DNA of 64,000 nt from Brevibacterium sp. CCUG 69071. GTDB lineage: Bacteria; Actinomycetota; Actinomycetes; Actinomycetales; Brevibacteriaceae. The notes under the pieces are model-generated. The model did not search any database. It saw only the letters and a program-made list of their open reading frames with translations, and had not been told where the DNA came from. Shown here piece by piece: positions 41,504-50,038 of the stretch (position 1 is the first letter of the stretch; every line of letters begins with the position of its first letter). Position numbers and translations under genes: made by a program. The stretch is taken from assembly GCF_021023135.1 (NCBI RefSeq), contig NZ_PGFV01000010.1, forward strand, positions 1-64,000, in the 5' to 3' direction.

Positions 41504-41671
41504 GGGCGCGAACCGGTTCGTCCGTCACGTGTACCGGGCGAATCTGCGATTCCTCCTTCATTCGGCGGCGCGCCTGGGTTAGGCTCGAAGCACCGGTCAG
41601 GCCGCTGCCTCAGTGGACACGTCCGCAGGCATCGTCTCCGCGGCCGCCGCGCCAGACGGAGGAGAGTGCTC

Positions 41672-42502
41672 ATGCCCGAATTCGCCGACAGCAGCCGCGC
41701 ACGCGCCGAGACCCCGGCCGAACGGCACTCGCGCTGGAGCTGGATCCACGACACCGCGGCGATGACCGGCTGGGACTTCTCCGCCCTCTCGGATCGCCTC
41801 CACGCCGATGACCCGCCCTGGGACTTCGATCTGCTGTGCCGCAGCGCCATGCTCGAGTCGACGAACTGCCTCGACATGGGCACCGGCGGCGGAGAACGAC
41901 TGATCCGCCTCATCCGCGCACTCCGCGCATCTGTGGGCTCCGACTCCGATGCGATTCCGCTCATCCACGCGACCGAGGGATGGGAGGACAACCTCCCGGT
42001 GGCCGCCTCGGCGCTCAAGGAGTTCGGCGTCGAGGTCAGCGAGTACGACAGCGAAGCCAGGGATCGCCTGCCCTGGGACGACGGCGAACTCGATCTCGTG
42101 ATGAATCGGCATGAGAGCTATGACATCGCCGAGGTGGTGCGCGTGCTCGCGCCCGGCGGCATCTTCCTCACCCAACAGGTCGACAGCACCGAGGCGGCCG
42201 AGTTCCGGGACTGGTTCGGCGGCGAGCCCGACTCCGACACTCAGCTCGACCTGTGCATCGACGAGGCCGAACGATACGGACTCACCATCGATGCCGCCCG
42301 CCGCTGGCAGGGAACGATGAAGTTCACCGACGTCGAGGCGGTGCTCGAATACCTCGCCTACATTCCCTGGGACGTGCCCGGATTCACCGTCAAGGACAAC
42401 CTCGGCGCCCTTGAACGCCTGGCCGCGAAATCAGGGCCGATCACCGTGACGCAGAAGCGGTTCCTGCTCGCTACCACCAAAGGGGATACCGCCAAGGGGT
42501 GA
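41672..42502 (+). CDS. Class I SAM-dependent methyltransferase
   Basis: A 276-residue protein with SAM motif I as CLDMGTGGGERLI near residue 70, an acidic post-I strand (IHATEGWEDNLPVA), DGELDLVMNRHE and the VLAPGGIFLTQQV strand of motif III. The target is unknown; the EYLAYIPWDVPGFTV tail resembles small-molecule methyltransferases. The ATG at 41672 is properly spaced from GGAGGAG, while a GTG two codons upstream is too close. Monocistronic. Confidence 0.82.
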   Translation: MPEFADSSRARAETPAERHSRWSWIHDTAAMTGWDFSALSDRLHADDPPWDFDLLCRSAMLESTNCLDMGTGGGERLIRLIRALRASVGSDSDAIPLIHATEGWEDNLPVAASALKEFGVEVSEYDSEARDRLPWDDGELDLVMNRHESYDIAEVVRVLAPGGIFLTQQVDSTEAAEFRDWFGGEPDSDTQLDLCIDEAERYGLTIDAARRWQGTMKFTDVEAVLEYLAYIPWDVPGFTVKDNLGALERLAAKSGPITVTQKRFLLATTKGDTAKG

Positions 42503-42652
42503 GGCTGCGCCCGAGCCTGAGACGGGACCGTGGGCCGCGACTGGGCGGCGAGGCCTTAGGCTGGGAACCCGGGACGAAGGTGAGGATTTCCTGACCCCGG
42601 TCATCGGGTACCCGCATGTATCGGTGGTGCAGCGCCGACTAGCGTCGAAGAC

Positions 42653-43165
42653 ATGACCTCGCCGAACTTCATGTACCCCCAGCCCACCGATGACGAACTC
42701 GCCTCGCAACAGCCCGGGTCGACTGGAGCGCCGAGCGCCCCTGGAGGGGAGCCGCACTCCGATCATGGAGGGCCGAATCCGCAGCAGGCCGCGCTGCATC
42801 AGCAGACACACCCACTGGTCGAGAAGTCACCTCGCCTCGGCGTCGTCGCCCTCACCCTCTCGATCATCGCGGCGAGCGTCTCACTCGTCGCTTCGATCGT
42901 CCTCGCCCTCACGGTCGGCCCCGCCGAGGCGGCATCCGGCTACTACTTCACCGACATTCCCGAATGGATGCAGACTCTGTCGATCGGACTCCTCGGGCTT
43001 CAGGGACTGCTCACCGGACTCGGCATCGCCGGTCTGATCACCGGAATCATCGCGACGGTGACGGCCCGCGGACGCACTCAGGGAATCATCGCCACGGCGG
43101 TGGCAGTGCTCGCACCCCTCGTCTCCTTCGGTGTCTTCGTCACCATGAGCTTCGCCGCGGCCTGA
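42653..43165 (+). CDS. Small membrane protein with three helices (DUF4190-like)
   Basis: A 170-residue protein. The first 60 residues are Pro/Gln/Gly-rich and hydrophilic; then three hydrophobic segments (VVALTLSIIAASVSLVASIVLAL, LLGLQGLLTGLGIAGLITGIIATV, IIATAVAVLAPLVSFGVFV) fill the rest. Overall layout resembles actinobacterial DUF4190-type proteins. TAGCGT ends 7 bases before the ATG, consistent with a leaderless mRNA. Function unknown. Confidence 0.65.
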   Translation: MTSPNFMYPQPTDDELASQQPGSTGAPSAPGGEPHSDHGGPNPQQAALHQQTHPLVEKSPRLGVVALTLSIIAASVSLVASIVLALTVGPAEAASGYYFTDIPEWMQTLSIGLLGLQGLLTGLGIAGLITGIIATVTARGRTQGIIATAVAVLAPLVSFGVFVTMSFAAA

Positions 43166-43319
43166 GGCACACGGACTGCGGCACCCGCCTTAAGGCACCC
43201 AGGCTGCGGCACTCCCCCACCAAAGACGCACTCCCCCACCGGCGGTGCACCCTCGCACCCCAACCAATCGGCACCTCCCCGAATGAGATCCTTCGCCTGG
43301 CTAATGACATACTGCAGTC

Positions 43320-44912
43320 ATGAGCACTGAGCAGATCACTCTCCTCTGGTTCCGCGATGACCTGCGGGTCACCGACCACCCCGCGCTGACCGCTGCGCGC
43401 GCCGACGGCGATGTCGTCGCCCTATGGATCCGCGAGTCCCGCGACGAGGACGGTCTCGGCCCGCGTCCGCTCGGCGAAGCCGCGAGCTGGTGGGCCCACG
43501 AATCCCTGCAGGAACTGCACTCCGCCCTGACCGAACTCGGCATCCCTCTCCTCTTCGCCGCAGGTCAGGCGGCCACCATCGTTCCGAAGCTGGCCCGCCG
43601 CCTCGGCGCCGAGGCGGTGCGGTGGTCGCGCCGATACGCCCCTCGTTCGCGTGAGCTCGACAGCCGCATCAAGGCGGAGCTGAACGATGCCGGCATCGCG
43701 GCGCACAGCCATCCGGGGCACCTCCTCGTCGAGCCCTGGCAGGTCGCTCCCGCCTCGGCGAGCGATCATTATCAGGTCTTCACCCCATTCTGGAAGGCCG
43801 CCCGGGAGTTGCCGGTCGAGGCACCGCTGCCGAGGGTCGAACCGCAGCAGCCCGGGAAGGACCTGCGCGAGAGGATCGACAGCGTCCTCGCCGATCACGC
43901 GCCGGACGACAGCGCTTCCGGCGACCGCGCACCAGACGGTCGTCCGTCCGCCGCCGGCGCGAAACACGGGGCCGAGGTGCTGAGCGCCGAGGTGGCCGAC
44001 CTCGGCCTCCTCGACCGCGCGGTTCCTGCCAGCGGAGCCGTCCCCGAGATCGACAGCCGAACCTCCGCGTCCCCCAGACCCGCCTGGTGGGAGACGACCC
44101 TTGCCCGCCATTGGGCGCCCGGGTGCACCTCTGCCCAGGCAGCGCTCGAGAGCCTCGGCGCGGGCATCGCCGACTACGGAACGGAACGCGATCTTCCCGG
44201 TCGAGCCGAAGGAACCTCGCAGATGTCGCCGCGACTGCGCTTCGGAGAGATCTCTCCACGGCAGCTCTTCGCCGAGGTGGGGGCGATGGCCGAGGTCGGC
44301 GATGACGACCGTGAGGCGTGGATTCGGCAGCTGTACTGGCGGGAGTTCTCGTGGCATCTGACCTTCCATCTGCCCGATCTCGACTGGCAGCCGATCCGGT
44401 CCGAGTTCGCGAACTTCCCCTATCAGCGCGACCCCGAGGCGCTGCGGGCATGGCAGCGCGGGCGCACCGGGATCGCCCTGGTCGACGCGGGCATGCGGCA
44501 GCTGTGGGAGACCGGATGGATGCACAATCGGGTGCGGATGGTCACCGCGAGTCTGCTGACGAAGAATCTGCTTCAGCCCTGGCAGCTCGGCGAGCAGTGG
44601 TTCTGGAACACCCTCGTCGACGCCGATGAGGCGAACAATCCGGTGTCCTGGCAGTGGGTGGCCGGCTGCGGCGCCGACGCCTCGCCGTTCTTCCGGATCT
44701 TCAACCCCGAACGCCAGCGCGAACGCTTCGATCCGGACGGCGAGTACGTGCGGCAGTGGGGTCACAGACCCGGTTCAGATAGTGACGGTGCGGACGATGA
44801 CGCGAACGGCATCGGGGCGAACGATGGCGGCGCAGGCCTCGCCCCGATCGTCGACCTCGGCGAATCCCGACTCGAGGCCCTCGACGCCTACGAGGCGATG
44901 AAGAACGCCTGA
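43320..44912 (+). CDS. phr: Deoxyribodipyrimidine photolyase
   Basis: Repairs UV-induced cyclobutane dimers with light. The N-terminal antenna domain starts LLWFRDDLRVTDHPAL; the FAD domain has TSQMSPRLRFGEISPRQLF, the RQLYWREFSWHL block, and the C-terminal signature VDADEANNPVSWQWVAGCGAD. At 530 residues it is longer than most, mainly because of a low-complexity segment at about residues 185-245 between the domains and a short acidic Asp/Gly tail. CATACT ends 6 bases before the ATG, so the mRNA may be leaderless. Confidence 0.95.
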   Translation: MSTEQITLLWFRDDLRVTDHPALTAARADGDVVALWIRESRDEDGLGPRPLGEAASWWAHESLQELHSALTELGIPLLFAAGQAATIVPKLARRLGAEAVRWSRRYAPRSRELDSRIKAELNDAGIAAHSHPGHLLVEPWQVAPASASDHYQVFTPFWKAARELPVEAPLPRVEPQQPGKDLRERIDSVLADHAPDDSASGDRAPDGRPSAAGAKHGAEVLSAEVADLGLLDRAVPASGAVPEIDSRTSASPRPAWWETTLARHWAPGCTSAQAALESLGAGIADYGTERDLPGRAEGTSQMSPRLRFGEISPRQLFAEVGAMAEVGDDDREAWIRQLYWREFSWHLTFHLPDLDWQPIRSEFANFPYQRDPEALRAWQRGRTGIALVDAGMRQLWETGWMHNRVRMVTASLLTKNLLQPWQLGEQWFWNTLVDADEANNPVSWQWVAGCGADASPFFRIFNPERQRERFDPDGEYVRQWGHRPGSDSDGADDDANGIGANDGGAGLAPIVDLGESRLEALDAYEAMKNA

Positions 44913-44984
44913 CGCACCACCTCGGCGAGGTCCGTGCTCAGGCCCGGACGATGACGACGTCATGTCCATTCCGCGAACTCACCC

Positions 44985-45029
44985 TTGACAGTCACTGTGA
45001 CGCAGGGCACGATTGAACAAATCGATTTG
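44985..45029 (+). promoter_or_regulatory. Promoter and LacI-type operator of the nucleobase permease
   Basis: TTGACA at 44985-44990 is followed after 17 bases by CACGAT. The perfect palindrome CAAATCGATTTG lies at 45018-45029, over or just past the expected transcription start. The same core, AAATCGATTT, recurs in the amidohydrolase promoter at 49971-49986. A LacI-family gene lies between the two targets. Confidence 0.65.
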
Positions 45030-45080
45030 GCCGCTGTATTGTCAACGCCGACAGCCACCACCGCCTGAGGAGAATGGTCC

Positions 45081-46469
45081 GTGACCGCATCACCCGAACC
45101 CACCGAGGACGTCCACCCGGTCGACCGCCTCCGCCCGATGCACACCCTGATTCCGTTCGCGATCCAGCACGTCCTCGTCATGGTCGCCACTCCGATCTCC
45201 TCGGTCTTCCTCATCGGCACCGCGCTCGACCTGTCCGAGGAGGTCACCTCGGCGGTGCTGTCGGCGGTCTTCGTCTTCTCCGGACTCGGATCGATCCTCC
45301 AATCGGTCGGCGCCTGGAAGATCGGCGTCCGCTTGCCGTTCGTCATGCTGCCGGGCGGCGCGGCGACGATTCTGTTCATCACCATCGCCCAGGGCACAGA
45401 CCTCGCAACCGCCGTGGGAGCGGTGCTGCTGACCGGCGTTTTCTACATCCTCGCGGTCACCCTCTTCGTCAAGGTCCTCAAATTCTTCCCGCCCCTGGTC
45501 ATCGGCATCATGGTCATCGTCATCGGCGTCAACCTCGTCCAAGTCACCGGCAAGCTGATCGTCGGCGAAGCGGATGCGGAGAACTTCGGGGACCCGCAGA
45601 ACCTGCTCCTGGGCGCGGTCACCATCATCATCACGGTGCTCGCATTCAGGTTCCTCAGCGGCATGCTCGGCAAGCTCTCGATCGCCATCGGCCTCGTCGG
45701 CGGGACCATCGTCGGCGCCTGCATGGGAGCCACGAGCTTCTCCGCGCAGGCGGCCGGCCCACTGCTCGCCGCCCCCACGCTCTTCCCCTTCGGCGCCCCG
45801 AAATTCGACCTCATCGCCGCCATTCCGATGCTCCTGTGGGCCCTGGCCTCGATGGCCGAGGCCACCGGCCAGACGATCATCAACGGCGAGATCGTCGGGA
45901 AGAAGGTCGAACCCAGCCGCGCAGTCCCCCGCCTGATCCGAGCCGATGGACTGACCACGATCATCGGCGGCTTCTTCGGGACTCCGGCGATGGTGACCAG
46001 CGGAGAGAACGTCGGCATCGTCCGCGCCTCGGGAGTCCGCAGCCGCTACGTCACCGCCTTCGCCGGCGTCCTCCTCATCCTCATCGGCATCAGCCCGCTG
46101 GCGAGGATCCTCAACGGCATCCCGCCGGCCGTGGTCGGCGGGACCGCGGTGGTCGTGTTCGCCATCATCGCAGTGCTCGGCATCCAGATGCTCGCCAAGG
46201 TCGACTTCAACCAGACCGGCAATCTCATCACCGCCACCGTCGGCCTCGCGGCAGGGCTGCTGCCGGTGCTCATTCCCGGCATGTACTCCCAGCTCTCACC
46301 CAATGCCGCCTCCCTGCTCGGCAGCGGCGTCGCCATGGCCGCATTCGTCTCCGTGCTGCTCAACCTGCTCTTCCACCACACGGGCAGACGCAACCGCCAC
46401 CCGAAGAGTCGAACCCCGATCGATGATCCCAGCGGTTTGGCGCAGCGTCCCGGCGACTACCGGATCTGA
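45081..46469 (+). CDS. NCS2-family xanthine/uracil (nucleobase) permease
   Basis: A 462-residue nucleobase symporter with about 14 helices. The family motif appears as EATGQTIINGEIVG near residue 260, with the glutamate that contacts the nucleobase, and as GENVGIVRASGVRSR near 315, the conserved region after it. The closest subgroup (uracil, xanthine or uric acid) cannot be fixed by eye. The start is GTG behind AGGAG. A palindrome shared with the amidohydrolase promoter precedes it, so it is likely repressed by the LacI-type regulator next door. Confidence 0.9.
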   Translation: MTASPEPTEDVHPVDRLRPMHTLIPFAIQHVLVMVATPISSVFLIGTALDLSEEVTSAVLSAVFVFSGLGSILQSVGAWKIGVRLPFVMLPGGAATILFITIAQGTDLATAVGAVLLTGVFYILAVTLFVKVLKFFPPLVIGIMVIVIGVNLVQVTGKLIVGEADAENFGDPQNLLLGAVTIIITVLAFRFLSGMLGKLSIAIGLVGGTIVGACMGATSFSAQAAGPLLAAPTLFPFGAPKFDLIAAIPMLLWALASMAEATGQTIINGEIVGKKVEPSRAVPRLIRADGLTTIIGGFFGTPAMVTSGENVGIVRASGVRSRYVTAFAGVLLILIGISPLARILNGIPPAVVGGTAVVVFAIIAVLGIQMLAKVDFNQTGNLITATVGLAAGLLPVLIPGMYSQLSPNAASLLGSGVAMAAFVSVLLNLLFHHTGRRNRHPKSRTPIDDPSGLAQRPGDYRI

Positions 46470-46473
46470 CCCG

Positions 46474-46546
46474 CGCCGAGGCGGTGCGCCGTTGCGGGCG
46501 GCCTCGCCGAGGTGGCTGAACCTCGCCGAGGTGGTGCGCCGTTGCG
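46474..46546. repeat. 23-bp direct repeat between permease and LacI-type gene
   Basis: A 23-bp sequence at 46474-46496 recurs with one mismatch at 46524-46546, and a third partial copy (CGCCGAGGTGG) lies between them. All copies contain or nearly contain the decamer CGCCGAGGTG that is over-represented across the window. The gap lies between convergent genes and shows no strong hairpin. Confidence 0.7.
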
Positions 46547-46549
46547 TGC

Positions 46550-47575
46550 TCAGGCCGTCGGGCCTGCCGTGGATTCCCTGATCACCAGGCTCGGTGCAGT
46601 CGATTCCGACTCGCTCGAGTCGGGCTCATCTGTTCCATCGAGGATCGTCAGGAGTCGTTCGACGGCCTGCCTGGAGACCTCGTCAAGGCCCAGGTCGACG
46701 GCGGTCAGCGGTGGAACACTGGTCCGGGCGCGAAGACCGTCGTACCTGGTGGCCACGAGCAGATCCCGACCGATGACCCGCCCCGCCTCGGTACCGGCAC
46801 GCACCGCACCGGTGGCGAAGGTGTCGATGGGAATGATGAGCGCGTCGGTCTCGGGACGGTCCGTGAGAAGCGTCTGTGCCGCCCGGTAGCCTGCGTCTTC
46901 GCCGTCGGTCTCGTCCGCCTCGGCGATGGCAGGGTCGAAACCATGCTTCGCCGCCGCGTCCAGGTAGACCTCCCGGGCCGCGCGCTGTGACCTGCGTTCA
47001 CTCGTCCCGATGATCAGCCCGGGCCGCGCAGCGCCGCGCTCGAGCATGTGCTCGACCAGAACCTCTGCTGTCTGCTCATGATGGAGATCCACGCTGCGGT
47101 CGCTCGCGGGACCGTCGATCGTGACGAAGGGGATGCCGCGCTGGTTCAGGGCGGCGGCGATGGGGTCATCGGCGGCGGGTTCGAGGAGGATGGCACCGTC
47201 GATGTCGAGTCGATCGACCGGATTGGCTTCGGCCTCCGGGGGTGCGAGGACGAACACGTAGCCCTTGAGCAGCGCCGTTCTTGCGCATCCCATCGCCAGC
47301 TCCGTGAAGAAGCCCAACTGCGACGGTCCGGCCGAGACGGCCGACGGCATCGAGGACAGCAGAGCCAGCGCCTGGGAGCGGCCGGAGCGCAGGCCTCGGG
47401 CGCGCACGCTAGGTCGGTAGTTCAGCCGCTCGGCCACGGTCCTGACCCGGTCGCGCGTCTGCTCATTGACCTTGCCGAGACCGTTGAGAGCATGGGACAC
47501 CGTCGTGCGGGAGACACCGGCCTCCCGCGCCACGTCGGCGATGGTGGCGCGACGCGAACCCCTCGGTGAACTCAT
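46550..47575 (-). CDS. LacI-family transcriptional regulator
   Basis: The N-terminal LacI helix-turn-helix is textbook: ATIADVAREAGVSRTTVSHALNGLGKVNEQTRDRV, then the hinge NYRPSVRARGLRSGRS. The periplasmic-binding-protein-like ligand domain fills the remaining 270 residues. The ligand is probably a purine or pyrimidine derivative, judging from the permease and amidohydrolase on either side, both of whose promoters carry the AAATCGATTT palindrome typical of LacI operators with a central CG. No copy of that palindrome lies before the regulator itself. Confidence 0.9.
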   Translation of the reverse strand: MSSPRGSRRATIADVAREAGVSRTTVSHALNGLGKVNEQTRDRVRTVAERLNYRPSVRARGLRSGRSQALALLSSMPSAVSAGPSQLGFFTELAMGCARTALLKGYVFVLAPPEAEANPVDRLDIDGAILLEPAADDPIAAALNQRGIPFVTIDGPASDRSVDLHHEQTAEVLVEHMLERGAARPGLIIGTSERRSQRAAREVYLDAAAKHGFDPAIAEADETDGEDAGYRAAQTLLTDRPETDALIIPIDTFATGAVRAGTEAGRVIGRDLLVATRYDGLRARTSVPPLTAVDLGLDEVSRQAVERLLTILDGTDEPDSSESESTAPSLVIRESTAGPTA

Positions 47576-47672
47576 GGATTCAGCCTAATGGATCGGCGGG
47601 TCGGACCCGGGCCGGGCAGAAACTCGGGCACACGCGCACGATCCCGATGAACCGCCTCGGCGGGGTCCGCAT

Positions 47673-48383
47673 TCAGGCCTGGACGATGACGACGGCCCCG
47701 GAGACGATCGCGAAGCCGAGCACGATGTAGCGCAGCATCGGTCCGTCGAGGCGATGATGGACGTAGCGGGAGAGGAACGAGCCGACGGCGAGGAACGGCA
47801 GCATCGTGAGCGTGAAGAGCAGCGCCGGGCCGGTCACCTGGCCGCTGATGGCGAGCACGATGAGCGAGATGACTTCGCCGACGAGGAAGCACACCGCGAC
47901 CGTGGAGCGCAGCTCCGCGCCGGGACTGTGCTGGTAGGCCAGGGCGTAGGGCGGCCCGCCCACCCCGGTGGAGGTCTCAGTGACGCCGGTGATGAGGCCG
48001 ACGATCGTCAGCGCCGAGCGGTTCGGTGAGAACTTCGGGGCCAGCAGGGCGATGACGGCGGCGACGAGGGTCGACCAGCCGATGAGCAGGGAGAGCTGGT
48101 GGAGGTTGACGATGACGAGGATCCAGAGCCCGAAGAAGGTGCCGGCGAAGCGTCCGACGCTGATCCACTTCACCCCGTGCCAGTCGATGTCCTTGCGTTC
48201 TCTGGCCGCGACGTAGAAGTTGAGCGGGATCATCAGCACCAGCAGCATCACCGGGATCAGGCTGGGATCGATGAAGCTGACCACCGGGGCCGTGATCATG
48301 GCGAAGCCCATCCCGGTCGACCCCTGCACGAATGCGGAGAGCAGGACGGTGATGCCGACGATGGAGAAGGCGAGGAGCGTCAT
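47673..48383 (-). CDS. TauE/SafE-family permease
   Basis: A 236-residue membrane protein of about eight helices from the TauE/SafE (DUF81) family, with FVQGSTGMGFAMITAPVVSF in the first repeat and ITGVTETSTGVGGPPYALAY in the second. Members export organosulfonates or organic acids. The ATG overlaps the stop of the amidohydrolase gene (ATGA), giving translational coupling, so it probably exports or imports a substrate or product of that enzyme. The link to sulfur compounds is not supported by other genes here. Confidence 0.82.
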   Translation of the reverse strand: MTLLAFSIVGITVLLSAFVQGSTGMGFAMITAPVVSFIDPSLIPVMLLVLMIPLNFYVAARERKDIDWHGVKWISVGRFAGTFFGLWILVIVNLHQLSLLIGWSTLVAAVIALLAPKFSPNRSALTIVGLITGVTETSTGVGGPPYALAYQHSPGAELRSTVAVCFLVGEVISLIVLAISGQVTGPALLFTLTMLPFLAVGSFLSRYVHHRLDGPMLRYIVLGFAIVSGAVVIVQA

Positions 48384-49852
48384 GCCCTGCGCCCACCGAG
48401 GTGGCTCTCCGGGTGCTCGCCCATCCACGTCGCGCGGTGCGTCGTCGCAGACGGGTCGATGCGAGTGATCGGCGAGTCCGCGACCACGCGGGTTGAGACC
48501 TCGCGGGCACGTTCGAGGAAGGCGGACCCGTCCCAGTCGATGGGCCAGCCGTTCTCCAGACGCAGCCTGCCGCCGACGATGACCGCTTCGATCTGATCCC
48601 GGTTGGCGATGCGCACCAGCTCCCAGGGAAGGTCCCAGGAGGGAACGAACTCGGGGGTCGCGATGTCGACGACGAGCAGGTCGGCATGGGCGCCGGCGGT
48701 GATCTCGCCGATCTGGCCGGCCAGTCCGACGGCGTCGGCTCCCCCGCGCAGACCCTGTTCGAGCCAGGTCCAGCCGCCCCCGCTCGAGGAGTCGCCGGCG
48801 GTGAGTCCCGCGGTCAGACGCTGGGCGGTCTCGGCGGCGTCGAGGAGGCGGAAGGCATCCGAGCGGGTTCCGTCGGTGCCGAGGCCCAGGCGGATTCCGA
48901 GCTCGTGCATGAGGTGGGCAGGTGCCACGGCGTTGCCCTTCCAGGAGCTGGCCACCGGGTTGTAGGCGACGGCGCCGCCGGATTCCTGCAGCAGTCGGAT
49001 CTCGCGCGGGGTGAGCAGTGTGCCGTGGGCTGCGAGGAGTTCCGGGCCCAGTGCGCCGAGGCGGTGCAGCCGCTCCAGCGGCCGTTCGCCGTTCGCGACG
49101 AGGGAGCGTTCGACGGCGGAGAGGTGTTCGTTGAGGTGAGTCTGGAAGGTCACTCCGGCGTCGCGGGCAAGCGAGGTGACCGCGACGAGTGCCTCGTCGG
49201 AGGCGACCTCGGGGATGGAGACGGCCAGGGAGGGATGGACGAGCTCCTCGGCATTCCACCTGTTCAGGTGGTGTTCGGCGGTGGTGACCACATCGGCGAG
49301 GTCTGCGGTGCGCGCTCCTCTGCCGAGGTCGTTGCAGATCACCCCGAGCACGCAGCGCAGACCGACTTCGGCGGTGACGTCGGAGATCGCGGAGACGTCG
49401 ACGCTGGCTCGGGTTCCGGCATCGGCAACGGTGGTGAAGCCGCCGCGCAGGGACTCCCAGGCGGCGAGTCGGGTGGCGATTTCGATGGCCTCGGCGTCCA
49501 TATTCGACTCCATCGGCACCCACACGCGCTGGAAGATCTCCGAGGGTTCGCCGAAGACGAGGGACTTGCCGAAGGACTGCGTGAGGTGGTGGTGGGAGTC
49601 GATGAAGCCGGGCATGAGGAGTCGTCCGGGCAGGTCGATGCGGGTGAATCCGGCGGTGGGTCGCGGGGGACGGCTGCCGGGTTCGGCCTGCTCGGATTCG
49701 GCCCGCGCAGTCACCTCGGCGAGTGGTCCGACTGCGACGATACGTCCCTGGGTGACGAGGACCGCGTGGTCACGCTGCGGGCCTTCGGGCAGGAGGACCT
49801 GCTCGGGGACGAGCAGAGTCGGACTCTGATGCAGGTCACGCAGCTCGGTCAT
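48380..49852 (-). CDS. Metal-dependent amidohydrolase/deaminase (guanine deaminase/AtzB-TrzA-like)
   Basis: A 490-residue amidohydrolase-superfamily enzyme. The metal site reads GFIDSHHHLTQSF near residue 80, the third ligand histidine lies in TFQTHLNEHLS near 235, with LAAHGTLLT and the catalytic aspartate in GLGTDGTRS. Enzymes of this group deaminate guanine, 8-oxoguanine, S-adenosylhomocysteine or chlorotriazines. Co-regulation with a nucleobase permease favours a purine or pyrimidine-like substrate. The ATG at 49852 with AAAGGA upstream is preferred over a start 41 codons earlier that overlaps the promoter. Confidence 0.8.
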   Translation of the reverse strand: MTELRDLHQSPTLLVPEQVLLPEGPQRDHAVLVTQGRIVAVGPLAEVTARAESEQAEPGSRPPRPTAGFTRIDLPGRLLMPGFIDSHHHLTQSFGKSLVFGEPSEIFQRVWVPMESNMDAEAIEIATRLAAWESLRGGFTTVADAGTRASVDVSAISDVTAEVGLRCVLGVICNDLGRGARTADLADVVTTAEHHLNRWNAEELVHPSLAVSIPEVASDEALVAVTSLARDAGVTFQTHLNEHLSAVERSLVANGERPLERLHRLGALGPELLAAHGTLLTPREIRLLQESGGAVAYNPVASSWKGNAVAPAHLMHELGIRLGLGTDGTRSDAFRLLDAAETAQRLTAGLTAGDSSSGGGWTWLEQGLRGGADAVGLAGQIGEITAGAHADLLVVDIATPEFVPSWDLPWELVRIANRDQIEAVIVGGRLRLENGWPIDWDGSAFLERAREVSTRVVADSPITRIDPSATTHRATWMGEHPESHLGGRRA

Positions 49853-49970
49853 GTCATCCTTTGCGATCGGGGATCCGGTGGTGCGGTCCTTCGGTGATGC
49901 GTCCTTGTGGTGCCGGACCCCTGTGGGAACAATCCTGCCACCCTCGCCGGAACTCGAGCGAACCACATTT

Positions 49971-50022
49971 GCCAAATCGATTTGGCCCTATCCAGTCTAC
50001 GGTCCGCGACCCCTCCGGTCAA
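49971..50022 (-). promoter_or_regulatory. Promoter and LacI-type operator of the amidohydrolase-tauE operon
   Basis: On the minus strand TTGACC (50017-50022), a 17-base spacer and TAGACT (49994-49999) form a near-consensus promoter. The perfect 16-bp palindrome GCCAAATCGATTTGGC (49971-49986) begins 7 bases past the -10, covering the transcription start. Its core is identical to the site in front of the nucleobase permease, with the same placement relative to the -10. Confidence 0.75.
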
Positions 50023-50038
50023 CGAGTAAAATGGTCCC

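Noticed and set aside
44992..45001. GTCACTGTGAC-like symmetry before the permease, considered as a CRP/GlxR site
   Set aside because: The half-sites are in the wrong order and spacing for TGTGA-N6-TCACA; it also lies in the -35/-10 spacer.
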